Position numbers and translations under genes: made by a program. DNA of 64,000 bases from Planktomarina sp. (GTDB lineage Bacteria > Pseudomonadota > Alphaproteobacteria > Rhodobacterales > Rhodobacteraceae). Under the pieces are notes generated by a model. That model saw only the letters and a program-made list of their open reading frames with translations, did not search any database and was not told where the DNA came from. Below, piece after piece: positions 17,935 to 26,910 of the stretch (positions are counted from its first letter, which is position 1; each line of letters begins with the position of its first letter). The stretch lies in contig JAHDCF010000006.1 of assembly GCA_020630015.1 (NCBI GenBank), forward strand, positions 41,910 through 105,909. Reading direction: 5' to 3'.

Positions 17935-19173
17935 TTAAGCGGCTTTGTCCAATCCAAATGTGTCATGCAAAGCCTGCACCGCAAGATCCATGTATTTACG
18001 TTCGATAAGAACAGAAATCTTGATCTCAGACGTTGTGATGATCTTGATGTTAATGCCGTTGGCCGCAAGCGTTTCAAACATTTTTGCTGCAACACCCGCT
18101 GCAGATCGCATGCCAATCCCCACGACGGATACCTTGGCAACCGCTTCGTCTGCGACGATGTCATGAAAATTAATCTCGCCCCGTTCTTTGGCAGCCTTCA
18201 TCGCATTTTCCGCGATCAACACTTGGTCAGCTGGGCAAGAGAAAGTCATGTCGGTGCGGCCTTCTTCTGATATGTTTTGAACGATCATGTCCACGTTCAC
18301 ACCAGCGTCTGACAATGGCGTAAAAATTGCCGCGGCGATACCCGGGCGATCTGCAACCGAAATCAAGGTCATTTTGGCTTCGTCTTTGCTGAACGCTACC
18401 CCGGCGACTACGTTGCTTTCCATGATTTCCTCCTCATCGCAGACCAGAGTTCCGGCCTCATCTGACATTTCTTCGAAAGAGCTGAGAACCCTCAGCTTTA
18501 CTTTATATCGCATGGCCAACTCGACGGACCGTGTTTGCAAAACCTTTGCCCCAAGACTTGCCAGTTCCAACATTTCTTCAAAGGCAATCTTGTCCAGTTT
18601 GCGGGCCTTATCGCAGACCCGTGGATCGGTGGTGTAAACGCCATCCACATCCGTATAGATGTCGCATCTTTCAGCATCGAAAGCCGCGGCAAAAGCCACC
18701 GCAGTTGTGTCTGATCCACCGCGACCTAATGTCGTGATGCGCCCATTTGGGCCCAATCCCTGAAAGCCCGCAACAACGGCCACTTTCTTGCCTTCGGCAA
18801 ACGATGCATCCAGATTTTCATTTGGAATTTCTTCAATCCGGGCGCGCGAATTTGCACCGGTTGTTTTAACGGGCACTTGCCAGCCTTGCCAACTGCGCGC
18901 AGGGATATCCATTTCTTGCAACGTCAGGGCCATCAGGCCGGCAGTTACATTTTCACCTGAACTGACGACGGCGTCATATTCGGCCGGATCATACAATTTT
19001 GATGTTTCTTTGACCCAACCGACCATTTCGTTGGTTTTGCCTGACATCGCAGACACGATCACAATAACATCATATCCTTTGGCAACTTCGGCCCCCACAC
19101 GCTTGGCCGCGCGTCTGATCCTGTCGATGTTGGCAACGGATGTGCCGCCAAATTTCATTACAAGACGTGGCAT
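17935..19173 (-). CDS. lysC: Aspartate kinase
   Basis: A 412-residue single-function aspartokinase, first step of lysine, threonine and methionine synthesis. The N-terminal kinase motif VMKFGGTSVANIDRI, the FQGLGPNGRITTLGRGGSDTTAVA nucleotide region and two C-terminal ACT domains (about 270-405) are all present. NISEEGRTDMTF and KIITTSEIKISVL line the usual lysine/threonine sites, so feedback control is expected. It lies just upstream of ptsP. Length is typical of the alpha/beta-type enzyme. Confidence 0.97.
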   Translation of the reverse strand: MPRLVMKFGGTSVANIDRIRRAAKRVGAEVAKGYDVIVIVSAMSGKTNEMVGWVKETSKLYDPAEYDAVVSSGENVTAGLMALTLQEMDIPARSWQGWQVPVKTTGANSRARIEEIPNENLDASFAEGKKVAVVAGFQGLGPNGRITTLGRGGSDTTAVAFAAAFDAERCDIYTDVDGVYTTDPRVCDKARKLDKIAFEEMLELASLGAKVLQTRSVELAMRYKVKLRVLSSFEEMSDEAGTLVCDEEEIMESNVVAGVAFSKDEAKMTLISVADRPGIAAAIFTPLSDAGVNVDMIVQNISEEGRTDMTFSCPADQVLIAENAMKAAKERGEINFHDIVADEAVAKVSVVGIGMRSAAGVAAKMFETLAANGINIKIITTSEIKISVLIERKYMDLAVQALHDTFGLDKAA

Positions 19174-19243
19174 TGATCCCTGTCCCTTAATTATCCCACG
19201 CGCGGGTTAGTCTGATAATCGGGGCAGTGCAACCGCCAACACG

Positions 19244-19867
19244 TCAATAGGGGTGGATACGGCCATCCCAAGTCAGAAATTCACCGGTGGTGCCTAAAGA
19301 CAAGGCATTAATGCGCTCCATCATGCCATCAGCGGATTCAGCCACGGAAATATCGGCATTCGATCCACCCATTTCCGTTCTTACATATCCGGGATGATAA
19401 ATGCCCACAGGGATGCCATCCGGTTTCAAATCAGATGATAAGTTGCGACCAAGGTTCAACACTGCGGCTTTGCTGGCCCGATAAATATAGCTGCCTCCAG
19501 GCGCGCGCGTATCCGACGCCATTTGCGAAGAAATGATCACGATTTTCGCATTCTGTGCGGCGCGCAAGGCAGGCAGACATGCCTGAATGGTTAAGAAGAC
19601 CCCGGTCACGTTAATCGCAAAGGTATTGGCCCAATCGTCAGGGGAATATCCTGTTTCCAACGTTTGTCCGTGATCGGGATAGACCCCTGCATTGCAAACC
19701 AAAATATTAAGGTTTGAGATATCTTTGCAAAAGGTTGTGATCGCCTTTGGATCCTGCATTGGTAATTCGCGGCTGCCCGGGGCCAATACATCGTCACCAT
19801 TCGCGCGAAACCGATCCGCCAGTGCCGCGCCGATACCACGGGTGCCACCGGTAATCAGAACGTTCAT
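19244..19867 (-). CDS. Short-chain dehydrogenase/reductase
   Basis: A 207-residue classical SDR protein. The cofactor loop is TGGTRGIGAALADRF (about 6-20), the NAG motif appears as CNAGVYPDHG, and the catalytic set is S in ISSQMASD with YIYRASKAA supplying Tyr and Lys. It is shorter than most SDRs (about 250), with a trimmed substrate loop. Substrate unknown. The ATG overlaps the DUF1178 stop by one base (TGATG), so the two are cotranscribed. Confidence 0.92.
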   Translation of the reverse strand: MNVLITGGTRGIGAALADRFRANGDDVLAPGSRELPMQDPKAITTFCKDISNLNILVCNAGVYPDHGQTLETGYSPDDWANTFAINVTGVFLTIQACLPALRAAQNAKIVIISSQMASDTRAPGGSYIYRASKAAVLNLGRNLSSDLKPDGIPVGIYHPGYVRTEMGGSNADISVAESADGMMERINALSLGTTGEFLTWDGRIHPY

Positions 19868-20292
19868 CAATTTGTTTTCCGTTTGGGAACAAAAGGCAGA
19901 GGGGCCACCGGAACACCTTCATCGATCAATGCTTTTGCATCTTCCAACTTTGCTTCGCCATAGATCGAACGGGCTTCTGTTTCACCGTCGTGCATGGAAC
20001 GTGCTTCTTTCGCAAAGTTCATGCCGACGTATTCTGAATTTGTTTCGACTTCTTTTCGCATGGCGGCAATTGCCTTTTCTGCCTCTGTTTTTGCCTTTTG
20101 CAATTCAGCTGATTGCTTGGCCTTGCGGGCCGTGCGAACGGGGGGGGCCATCAAGGTTTTTTCAACAGCTTCGCTGCCGCAATTTGGGCAAGACACATGT
20201 CCAGCCGATTTCACTTTTTCGAAATCGTCAGATGATCCAAACCAGCTTTCGAACTGGTGGTCTTGGTCACATTTCAGCGTAAACTTTATCAT
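19867..20292 (-). CDS. DUF1178 family protein
   Basis: A 141-residue protein that opens MIKFTLKCDQDHQFESWF and carries a CPNCG zinc-knuckle-like motif near 35-40 paired with an earlier cysteine at residue 8. This is the standard look of the DUF1178 family, which is widespread in alpha- and betaproteobacteria and uncharacterised. The middle is lysine- and glutamate-rich and probably coiled-coil (about 60-90). The start at 20292 is preferred because GGGGAATGGGC precedes it. It lies between the Nudix gene and the SDR gene on one strand. Confidence 0.9.
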   Translation of the reverse strand: MIKFTLKCDQDHQFESWFGSSDDFEKVKSAGHVSCPNCGSEAVEKTLMAPPVRTARKAKQSAELQKAKTEAEKAIAAMRKEVETNSEYVGMNFAKEARSMHDGETEARSIYGEAKLEDAKALIDEGVPVAPLPFVPKRKTN

Positions 20293-20338
20293 GCCCATTC
20301 CCCACAAAGGCCATCTGCATCTAGGTCAGACCTGCCCC

Positions 20339-20815
20339 TTATTTCAAGAGTTTTGGGTCGAAAGTTCGGATTAGTTTTTTCAACTCTGGTTCTTCCACCC
20401 TTTGCGCGGCTTCTTTGCGGGTCATCCATTTGCGGCGGCGTTGATCAACCTCTTTGTATTCTTTGTTCGTTTTCTTCACCTTTACGGGGTAAATCATTGC
20501 GACGCAGGGAATGCTGTCGTCTTGGGTCACGTATTTTTCGTATGAATAGATCCCAATGCATCTTTCAAATGCTTTTCCTGTGACGCCAGCCTCTTCAAAG
20601 GCTTCTTTCGCGGCGCATTGCGCCGGGGTCAGCCCATCTTCGGGCCATCCTTTTGGCAAAATCCATCTGCCGGTTCGGCGACTTGTGACCAACATAATGC
20701 GAATTTTACCGTTCTTGTTGATACGAAAACACAAGGCCGCAAATTGCGACCGAGACTCTCTTTTCGATCCTAATGGAATGGAAAGTGGAAGTTGGATGGG
20801 TTGGGCTGCCCCCAT
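20339..20815 (-). CDS. Nudix hydrolase
   Basis: A 158-residue Nudix protein. The Nudix box spans GWPEDGLTPAQCAAKEAFEEAG, with the expected Gx5Ex7REUxEEx pattern apart from Lys-Glu in place of Arg-Glu. The phrase VTSRRTGRWILPKGWPEDG is typical of diphosphoinositol-polyphosphate or diadenosine-polyphosphate type enzymes in alphaproteobacteria. The start at 20815 (MGAAQPIQ) is chosen for its AGAGG site; an upstream ATG at 20878 gives an unlikely Asn/Lys-rich extension. Substrate not determined. Confidence 0.9.
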   Translation of the reverse strand: MGAAQPIQLPLSIPLGSKRESRSQFAALCFRINKNGKIRIMLVTSRRTGRWILPKGWPEDGLTPAQCAAKEAFEEAGVTGKAFERCIGIYSYEKYVTQDDSIPCVAMIYPVKVKKTNKEYKEVDQRRRKWMTRKEAAQRVEEPELKKLIRTFDPKLLK

Positions 20816-20952
20816 TTGTGAATGCCTCTGTTTATTGTTCTTTTTATTCAAGTTATTACAAACCGGCCTGAATTGCAAAAATCCACAGTTTTCAGCGCCA
20901 TTTCTTGGTCAATGGAGTTGCAGCTGACCACAGTTAGGGGACAGAAGATAAC

Positions 20953-21684
20953 ATGCGTTTGTTTACACCGCTTTTGTTAATCTTCTACGCAATGGCCCCA
21001 TTTGCCTTGGCGGATAACATATTGGTGTTTTCCGCGGCCAGTTTGAAAGCCCCGCTTGATGAAATTGCGGCAGAATATGAAGCTCAATCGGGTGATCGCG
21101 TTACGATTTCTTATGCCGCGACATCCACCCTTGCACGGCAAATCGAATTTGGGGCTCCGGCTGATTTGTTTTTATCCGCACATCCTGATTGGATTGAATA
21201 CGTCGCACAGTTTCAAACGGTTCCCGTGTCTGTGACGCAGTTTTCAAGCAATCGTTTGGTGATTGCTGGGAACGCCTCTGCGGATCCATTGCCGTTGACA
21301 TCTGATGGCTTGACGAATGCACTGGGGCGGGGGCGATTGGGTGTTCCGATGATCGCCTCTGTTCCGTTGGGAATATACGCGAAAGAAGCATTGGAAGACC
21401 TGAACCTTTGGGTCACGGTGCAAGGGAAACTGGCGGAAACGGACAATGCCCTGACCACACGAAAACTTTTGGAACTGGGCGAAGTACCCATGGCCGTACT
21501 TTATGAAAGCGATGTCCGGGAACAAGATGGCCTTAAGGTATTGGCCAAGATTCCCCCCCAGTCGCACAGCCCAATCAAATATGAGGCGATGACCCTAGCA
21601 CCCACTGGCGAAAAGTTCGCCGAATTTTTGCGGTCACCTGTTGGGCAGATGGTGCTGCGCGATCATGGGTTTCGCCCCCAATGA
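20953..21684 (+). CDS. modA: Molybdate ABC transporter substrate-binding protein
   Basis: A 243-residue periplasmic binding protein with a signal peptide at 1-20. VFSAASLKAPLDEIAAEYE, ISYAATSTLARQIEFGAPADLFLSA and LPLTSDGL...LGVPMIASVPLGIYAKEAL match ModA, including serine and threonine ligands around the oxyanion (SAAS, ATSTLA). The gene overlaps modB (ATGA). No ModE-type site or molybdenum-cofactor riboswitch could be recognised in the short leader. Confidence 0.95.
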   Translation: MRLFTPLLLIFYAMAPFALADNILVFSAASLKAPLDEIAAEYEAQSGDRVTISYAATSTLARQIEFGAPADLFLSAHPDWIEYVAQFQTVPVSVTQFSSNRLVIAGNASADPLPLTSDGLTNALGRGRLGVPMIASVPLGIYAKEALEDLNLWVTVQGKLAETDNALTTRKLLELGEVPMAVLYESDVREQDGLKVLAKIPPQSHSPIKYEAMTLAPTGEKFAEFLRSPVGQMVLRDHGFRPQ

Positions 21685-22382
21685 TCGGGCCGTTCACCCC
21701 AGCCGAAATTCAGGCGATCTTATTGTCGCTGCGCGTTGCGGTTTTGGCGGTGGTGATCATGTTGCCGTTTGCCATCGCGATGGCGTATGTTTTGGATCGA
21801 TATCGGTTTTGGGGGCGGGGGCTGTTGGATGCAATCATCCATGTGCCCCTTGTTTTGCCACCCGTGGTGACAGGGTACTTGCTGCTTGTCCTTTTGGGGC
21901 GCAATGGGATCATCGGCCGGTATTTGGAACCATTGGGCCTGTCGGTTGCGTTTACATCGACTGGCGCTGCCTTGGCGGCGGGGGTGATGGCTTTCCCTTT
22001 GATGGTGCGTGCCATTCGTCTGGGTTTTGAAGCGATTGATCGAAATTCTGAACGTGCCGCCAGCCTTCTTGGGGCGCACCCCCGGATGGTGTTTTGGCGG
22101 ATCACCTTGCCAATGTGCTTGCCTGCAATTTTGGCTGGCGTAGTGTTGGGCTTTGCCAAAGCGTTGGGTGAATTTGGTGCAACGATCACCTTCGTCTCAA
22201 ACATTCCTGGACAAACCCAAACTATTGCTTCGGCCATTTACGCAATGTTGCAAGTTCCGGGATCGGATGCGGGGGTGTTTCGCCTGATTTGCGTATCTTT
22301 TGGCATTTCCCTTTTGGCCATCTGGGCGTCAGAGGTTTTGGCACGCAGGTTTAGGCGGGATCAAAACTGGGATGGAAACTGA
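21681..22382 (+). CDS. modB: Molybdate ABC transporter permease
   Basis: A 233-residue permease with five to six helices and the EAA loop as RAASLLGAHPRMVFWRITLPM (about 126-146), which contacts the ATPase. LGEFGATITFVSNIPGQTQT is characteristic of ModB. No modC ATPase gene follows: the last 22 bases of modB overlap the end of a gene on the other strand. The ATPase must be encoded elsewhere or shared with another transporter, or the uptake system may be incomplete. Confidence 0.95.
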   Translation: MIGPFTPAEIQAILLSLRVAVLAVVIMLPFAIAMAYVLDRYRFWGRGLLDAIIHVPLVLPPVVTGYLLLVLLGRNGIIGRYLEPLGLSVAFTSTGAALAAGVMAFPLMVRAIRLGFEAIDRNSERAASLLGAHPRMVFWRITLPMCLPAILAGVVLGFAKALGEFGATITFVSNIPGQTQTIASAIYAMLQVPGSDAGVFRLICVSFGISLLAIWASEVLARRFRRDQNWDGN

Positions 22383-23470
22383 ACTTGCCCTTGGTTCAAG
22401 GCGATCAAGTATCCAATGCAGCCGGCCAAAATCAGGCCAAACAGAACCGCAAAAAAGATCTTCCAAAACGAATAGGGGCGTTCACCCTGCACCCGACCGG
22501 TGCGTCCATTCACAACAAAGCGAAATGTTTTGCCGCGATACTTATAAGCCGCCAACCAGACGGGTAACAGAATGTGTTTGAAGGTGACGTCTTTGACGGA
22601 TGTATCCACATCGTCGATGCGTTGTTCGTCCCCACCAATATCAAAGCGAATGTCGCGCAAGATGACTTGATGCATGTAATCGCGTGCTTCTTGATATCCA
22701 TCAATCAGCTCAACCGTATAACCTTCGGCACGAAACCCGGCCAAGTATTCAGGGTTATAGGGACGTAATTCTGATAAATCCCATGGCTCCAAAGCATCGG
22801 TAAATCGTTTGGGCAGGGATCTTGAGGCCAAAACCAATACATCATCAAACCAACGGGCGACGCGGCCGCGTACACGCCGCCATCTTGTTTTGCGCACCCG
22901 GATTTGTTGGCGCTTGCCGTCGCGTATGACGGTGCGGGTTTCGTAATAGTGCGTGCCCCGCTGCCCCGAATAACGCGAGGCTGTGTCGGCATCGAAGGTC
23001 CAATAAGGAACATAGATCCCGTTCATCTTACGGCCCTTGCGCGCATAAGCCTTCAACCCATTTGGCGCAAACCATAAGCTGCCCAACCAGTTGGTCATGG
23101 CACCCCGCGCCGCGCCTTCATCAAGCCCAAATGGCAGCAATCCCTTTGGCTTTAGATGGCGATGGTTCCCGGTGTCCGTGACAACAGGTGTTGCACAAAA
23201 TGGGCATTCCGTCGAATGGGTGTCGGCATCAAATTCGATCTGGGCACCGCAATTGGGGCATCCGGCAACCCGGGTTTCTTCGATTTCTTCGGCGGGCAGT
23301 TTTTCTTCGATTGCCCGTCTGAAATCCAATTCCCGAATGGGATCAGACGAATTTCCAATTGGATCGACATTCCCGCAATGATCACAAGTCAACGCAGCGG
23401 CCTTGGGATCATACCGAAAGTCTGATCCGCAGGTTCCACAGGGAAAACGATGTTCTTCGATGTCAGCCAT
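22361..23470 (-). CDS. Double zinc-ribbon membrane-anchored protein
   Basis: A 369-residue protein with two N-terminal zinc ribbons (C11/C14/C29/C32 and C71/C74/C89/C92) resembling TFIIB-type or rubredoxin-like knuckles. A basic middle region contains a KTRWRRVRGRVARWFDD stretch, and a C-terminal membrane helix lies at about 336-358. Such proteins are sometimes annotated as 'primosomal protein N'-like' because of the ribbons, but no helicase motif is present. It is the last gene of the TerC-to-zinc-ribbon run, 37 bases after the SPFH gene. The ribbons and C-terminal anchor suggest a membrane-docked adaptor (inference). Confidence 0.85.
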   Translation of the reverse strand: MADIEEHRFPCGTCGSDFRYDPKAAALTCDHCGNVDPIGNSSDPIRELDFRRAIEEKLPAEEIEETRVAGCPNCGAQIEFDADTHSTECPFCATPVVTDTGNHRHLKPKGLLPFGLDEGAARGAMTNWLGSLWFAPNGLKAYARKGRKMNGIYVPYWTFDADTASRYSGQRGTHYYETRTVIRDGKRQQIRVRKTRWRRVRGRVARWFDDVLVLASRSLPKRFTDALEPWDLSELRPYNPEYLAGFRAEGYTVELIDGYQEARDYMHQVILRDIRFDIGGDEQRIDDVDTSVKDVTFKHILLPVWLAAYKYRGKTFRFVVNGRTGRVQGERPYSFWKIFFAVLFGLILAGCIGYLIALNQGQVQFPSQF

Positions 23471-23507
23471 GGGTGCAGCTGGGTTCCAAGTTTAGGATGG
23501 TTTCAGA

Positions 23508-24605
23508 TCATGCACCCGGGGGTGGTGGTGGCAATACAGTGAACAATTGCGCCAGTTCTTGAATTTCTTCTGCAACTTTCCACCCATCTTGACCAGCGGT
23601 CCAAAGATAAGTGTCACGCTTCAAGGTTCCTTCAGTGACCATGCGCCCAAGGTCTGCCTTTGAATATGGCCCTGACACAACTTTGCCTTTGGCGATGTGC
23701 CAGATGTGTTCAACAGGTGGTGCAACCGGTTCAATCGGGGCCGCGCCCCAAGGGCCCCGGGCCATTTGCCCGGCCATAGCCATGCCCAAACCCGCACCAA
23801 GACCTGCACCCATGCCACCGCCACCATTTGGATTGGATGCGGCTGATGTCATCGCCTCGGCCGTTGAATATTGCGTGAAACGATTAAGATCACCTGCGAT
23901 ACCAACAGATGTGCGTTTATCCAACGCAGCTTCAACCGATGCCGGCAAAGAGATGTTTTCAATATAAAGCTCAGGCAGCATCAAACCATATTCGGCAATG
24001 TTTTCGCTGATGGCTTCGGCCAACATCTTACCCAGATCGCGCGTATTGGCCGCCATGTCCAAAACCGGAATGCCCGATCCCGCGATCAAACGTGAAAATT
24101 CCTGCACAATAATATTGCGGATCTGATAGCTGATCTCATCCATGGTGAATTCACCGTCGGTGCCGACCACTTCTACAAGGAAACGGGCGGGGTCACTGAC
24201 CTTCACCGAATAGGTGCCATAGGCGCGCAAACGCACCGGGCCAAATTCAGGATCGCGACACATAATCGGGTTTTTTGTCCCCCACTTCAGATCGCTGAAA
24301 CGGGTGGTATTCACGTAATAAATCTCTGACTTAAACGGTGATCGGAACCCATGATCCCAATGATTAAGGGTGGTCAGGATTGGCATGTTGTTGGTTTCAA
24401 GCATGTACAATCCAGGTGTAAAAACATCGGCCAACTGGCCTTCGTGCACGAAAACGGCCGCCTGGCCTTCGCGTACAGTCAGTTTTGCACCATATTTAAT
24501 TTCATGGTTTTCACGCTCAAAACGCCAAACCATGGTGTCACGTGTATCATCGGTCCAATGGATCACGTCGATGAATTCACCTGTCAAAAAATCAAGAATA
24601 CCCAT
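23508..24605 (-). CDS. SPFH domain protein with C-terminal GYF_2 domain
   Basis: A 365-residue protein of the 'virion core protein / YdjI' SPFH branch. MGILDFLTGEFIDVIHWTDD leads into a band-7/SPFH region (about 20-260). A glycine- and methionine-rich linker (near 280-300) follows, then a GYF_2 (DUF4339) module containing WHIAKGKVVSGPYSKADL and TYLWTAGQDGWK. SPFH proteins scaffold membrane microdomains, and GYF_2 modules are thought to bind partner peptides. A GGAGGGAACC ribosome site fixes the start at 24605. It lies between the TelA-like and zinc-ribbon genes. Confidence 0.9.
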   Translation of the reverse strand: MGILDFLTGEFIDVIHWTDDTRDTMVWRFERENHEIKYGAKLTVREGQAAVFVHEGQLADVFTPGLYMLETNNMPILTTLNHWDHGFRSPFKSEIYYVNTTRFSDLKWGTKNPIMCRDPEFGPVRLRAYGTYSVKVSDPARFLVEVVGTDGEFTMDEISYQIRNIIVQEFSRLIAGSGIPVLDMAANTRDLGKMLAEAISENIAEYGLMLPELYIENISLPASVEAALDKRTSVGIAGDLNRFTQYSTAEAMTSAASNPNGGGGMGAGLGAGLGMAMAGQMARGPWGAAPIEPVAPPVEHIWHIAKGKVVSGPYSKADLGRMVTEGTLKRDTYLWTAGQDGWKVAEEIQELAQLFTVLPPPPPGA

Positions 24606-24671
24606 GGTTCCCTCCGGTCTTCGTAATAGTGGGGAACATGGCCCAAAACATTTGGGCCATGTCAAATTGTC

Positions 24672-25862
24672 TTAGCTGTTGACGGATGTACCGACGTTGT
24701 AACCTGCGGCCGTTGCGCTGGCTTTGGCTGCGGCCAACTTATCACGTAGCTCTGCTTCCATTTCTTTCAACGCGACTTCCGCTTCGGCGCGCTTGCGCTT
24801 ACCTTCATCAGCGATTTGCAGGCTGTCTTCGATGGTGCCGATCAATTGGGCATTGGCCTTTTTGATGGCTTCGATATCAAACACACCGCGTTCCATTTCT
24901 TCGCGAACGATTTTGTTGCTTTCACGAAGATTGTCCGCGTTGGCCGTTAGCAATTCATTGGTCAAATCATTGGCATCGCGGATGGCCTCGGCCGCTTCTT
25001 TAGACCGTTGAATGGTCACCGCTTGGGCCAATTGCGTTTCCCACAATGGAACCGTATTCACCAAGGTCGAATTGATTTTGGTTACCAAAGATTTGTCGTT
25101 TTCCTGAACCAACCGGATGGATGGCAAGGATTGCATTGTCACTTGGCGTGTCAGTTTTAAATCATGCACCCGGCGTTCCAAATCATCACGCGCAGCGCGT
25201 AGGTCACGCAATTCTTGCGCTTTCATGACTTTGTTTTTCTCGGCGGCCCGTTCAACGGCGGCTTCCGCTTTGGGGATATCTTTTTCATCCACCAGCTTCA
25301 GCTTTTCTTCACCGGCTGAAATGTAGAGCGCCAGTTCATCGTAAAATTCCAGCGTCTTTTCATACAAAACATCAAGGCTTTCGATGTCTTTCAAAAGCGT
25401 GTGCTCATGATCCAACAATTCGCCAGTGATTTTGTCGATTTGGCCCTGGACGGTTTCAAAGCGCGCAACAAATTTGGCCATGGGCGCGGCACGCCCCAAC
25501 AATCTTTCCCACCAGCTGCGCTTACGGCGCACATCAAGTTCACTGACGGAAAACCCGCGGATGGTTGTTACCATGTTACGCAAACTATCACCGGCGGGGC
25601 CGACGTCTTTGTTGCGCACACCGGCCAACATGGACTGCGAAATTGTCTGCAATTCAGATTGGGCAGCAGATCCAAAGGAAATGATCGATTGGGTGTCGTT
25701 CATATCCAATTCTTTGATCCGCTTGCGAATCTCGGTGCCAGTTGCACGCGGTGCATCTTCCAAAACGATCAACGCTGTTGATGGCTCGGGCAAAGTCATC
25801 GAGGTGACTTTTTCAACTTCGGCCAGTGCGGCTTCGGCCTGTTTACGAATTTCTTCAGACAT
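24672..25862 (-). CDS. TelA/KlaA family toxic-anion resistance protein
   Basis: A 396-residue, mostly helical cytoplasmic protein with long coiled-coil stretches (about 180-260 and 330-385). KRSWWERLLGRAAPMAKFVARFETVQGQIDKI and the LVQENDKSLVTKINSTLVNTVPLWETQLAQAV segment are diagnostic of the TelA family, linked to tellurite resistance and wider envelope stress. It starts 17 bases after the XpaC-like gene and precedes the SPFH gene, a linkage reported in other bacteria. The biochemical activity of the family is unknown. Confidence 0.92.
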   Translation of the reverse strand: MSEEIRKQAEAALAEVEKVTSMTLPEPSTALIVLEDAPRATGTEIRKRIKELDMNDTQSIISFGSAAQSELQTISQSMLAGVRNKDVGPAGDSLRNMVTTIRGFSVSELDVRRKRSWWERLLGRAAPMAKFVARFETVQGQIDKITGELLDHEHTLLKDIESLDVLYEKTLEFYDELALYISAGEEKLKLVDEKDIPKAEAAVERAAEKNKVMKAQELRDLRAARDDLERRVHDLKLTRQVTMQSLPSIRLVQENDKSLVTKINSTLVNTVPLWETQLAQAVTIQRSKEAAEAIRDANDLTNELLTANADNLRESNKIVREEMERGVFDIEAIKKANAQLIGTIEDSLQIADEGKRKRAEAEVALKEMEAELRDKLAAAKASATAAGYNVGTSVNS

Positions 25863-25879
25863 ATGTGTGTCCCTTTCGT

Positions 25880-26758
25880 TCAGTGTGTCGTCAGCCCTTC
25901 GCGCGACAGGCGGTCGCGCAGGACTTTCATTTCGATCTCTAGATCTGTTTTGTTATTGGCCAACAACGTATCCGTTTTGGCGGTGAAATTGTCTTCTAAG
26001 TCGTCCAAAAAGGCCAAGAAATCTTGGCGCGTTTTCGGGTCTCTTTTCTTTGCATAAAGATCCGCAAATTTTTGCGTCGCATCCTTAGCACCGGTTAAAT
26101 ACACCGACAGGTATTTTCGCGCAGCGGTCAAATCACTTGGATCTTCTTCGACGCGGCGAAAAAGGGTGCGGGCGGATGTTTGAAAATCTTCAACCCGTGC
26201 AATCACAGTGCGATCCCCAAGATTGGCCACGGTCGCTGTCATGATACCAAGCGTGCTTTCGGCACCTTCGACAACTTTGGCAACGCGATCTTGCTGGAAT
26301 TGATCAACGCCATCAAACCCTTTGTTGCGCAAGGGATCTGGGCCAAAGGCAAAAAGATGCAAGCCAAACCCAGCAATGCCTGGCACAAGCGCACCCAAAT
26401 TCATTTCAGGGTATCCGGCCAACATCAGTCCAAGCCCGGTCAGAACAGATGCAACAATTTTGCGCGGAAAGGCCGGTTTTCGGGCGACTTTGCGGGCGTC
26501 ATACGCCTCGTGGGCCTCAACCCCCTCACGGGTAAGCCATGCCGCCAAAAGAAGTGCGGCAAGCGCCGCCAAACGAAATCCAAACGCATTGCCATCCGCG
26601 CCCACAAACATCGTAAAGATCAGAGGGAGTGGGGCAAGAAACAACAGATTTGTGCGCAAACCAGTGCCACTGCGGCGCGCGCCAGCATATGGGTTCTTTT
26701 CATGATATTGCACTTCGGTGTCTTCGGGGCTGTATTTTCCGCCATATCGTTTTGCCAT
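25880..26758 (-). CDS. XpaC-like protein (5-bromo-4-chloroindolyl phosphate hydrolysis family)
   Basis: A 292-residue protein with two pairs of membrane helices (about 34-75 and 100-135) and a soluble helical C-terminal half. FQTSARTLFRRVEEDPSDLTAARKYLSVYLTGAKDA is the XpaC-family signature. The family usually neighbours telA, and the named hydrolysis activity is indirect. The ATG lies three bases after the stop of the 27-residue peptide gene, whose GGGGGG run supplies the ribosome site, so translation is probably coupled. Confidence 0.9.
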   Translation of the reverse strand: MAKRYGGKYSPEDTEVQYHEKNPYAGARRSGTGLRTNLLFLAPLPLIFTMFVGADGNAFGFRLAALAALLLAAWLTREGVEAHEAYDARKVARKPAFPRKIVASVLTGLGLMLAGYPEMNLGALVPGIAGFGLHLFAFGPDPLRNKGFDGVDQFQQDRVAKVVEGAESTLGIMTATVANLGDRTVIARVEDFQTSARTLFRRVEEDPSDLTAARKYLSVYLTGAKDATQKFADLYAKKRDPKTRQDFLAFLDDLEDNFTAKTDTLLANNKTDLEIEMKVLRDRLSREGLTTH

Positions 26759-26761
26759 GAC

Positions 26762-26845
26762 TTACAGCCCCCCGAACAATGACATCGTCACAATTAGGAT
26801 CAGCAAAATCACATACGCGATTTTTTGAATGGCAGTGCCCGACAT
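26762..26845 (-). CDS. 27-residue single-span membrane peptide
   Basis: A short frame reads MSGTAIQKIAYVILLILIVT then MSLFGGL and stop. AAGGGGGAT lies four bases before its ATG at 26845. Residues 9-24 form one hydrophobic helix with a lysine at 8, so the N-terminus faces the cytoplasm. It lies between terC and the XpaC-like gene on the same strand, with only three bases to the next ATG. Ribosome site, spacing and composition all support translation. Function unknown; a small regulatory or assembly subunit of the membrane module is the natural guess. Confidence 0.72.
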   Translation of the reverse strand: MSGTAIQKIAYVILLILIVTMSLFGGL

Positions 26846-26866
26846 TGTATCCCCCTTGGTCGGTAA

Positions 26867-26891
26867 CAGTGCCCCAAACATGGGGGCACTG
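26867..26891 (-). other. Hairpin between terC and the small peptide gene
   Basis: CAGTGCCCC pairs perfectly with GGGGCACTG around a 7-base loop, and CCTAG/CTAGG (26894-26907) forms a second short dyad next to the terC stop. There is no T run downstream on the minus strand. It is more likely an mRNA-stability or attenuation element that sets the ratio of terC to the downstream genes than a full terminator. Confidence 0.55.
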
Positions 26892-26910
26892 TGCCTAGAT
26901 TACTAGGTTT

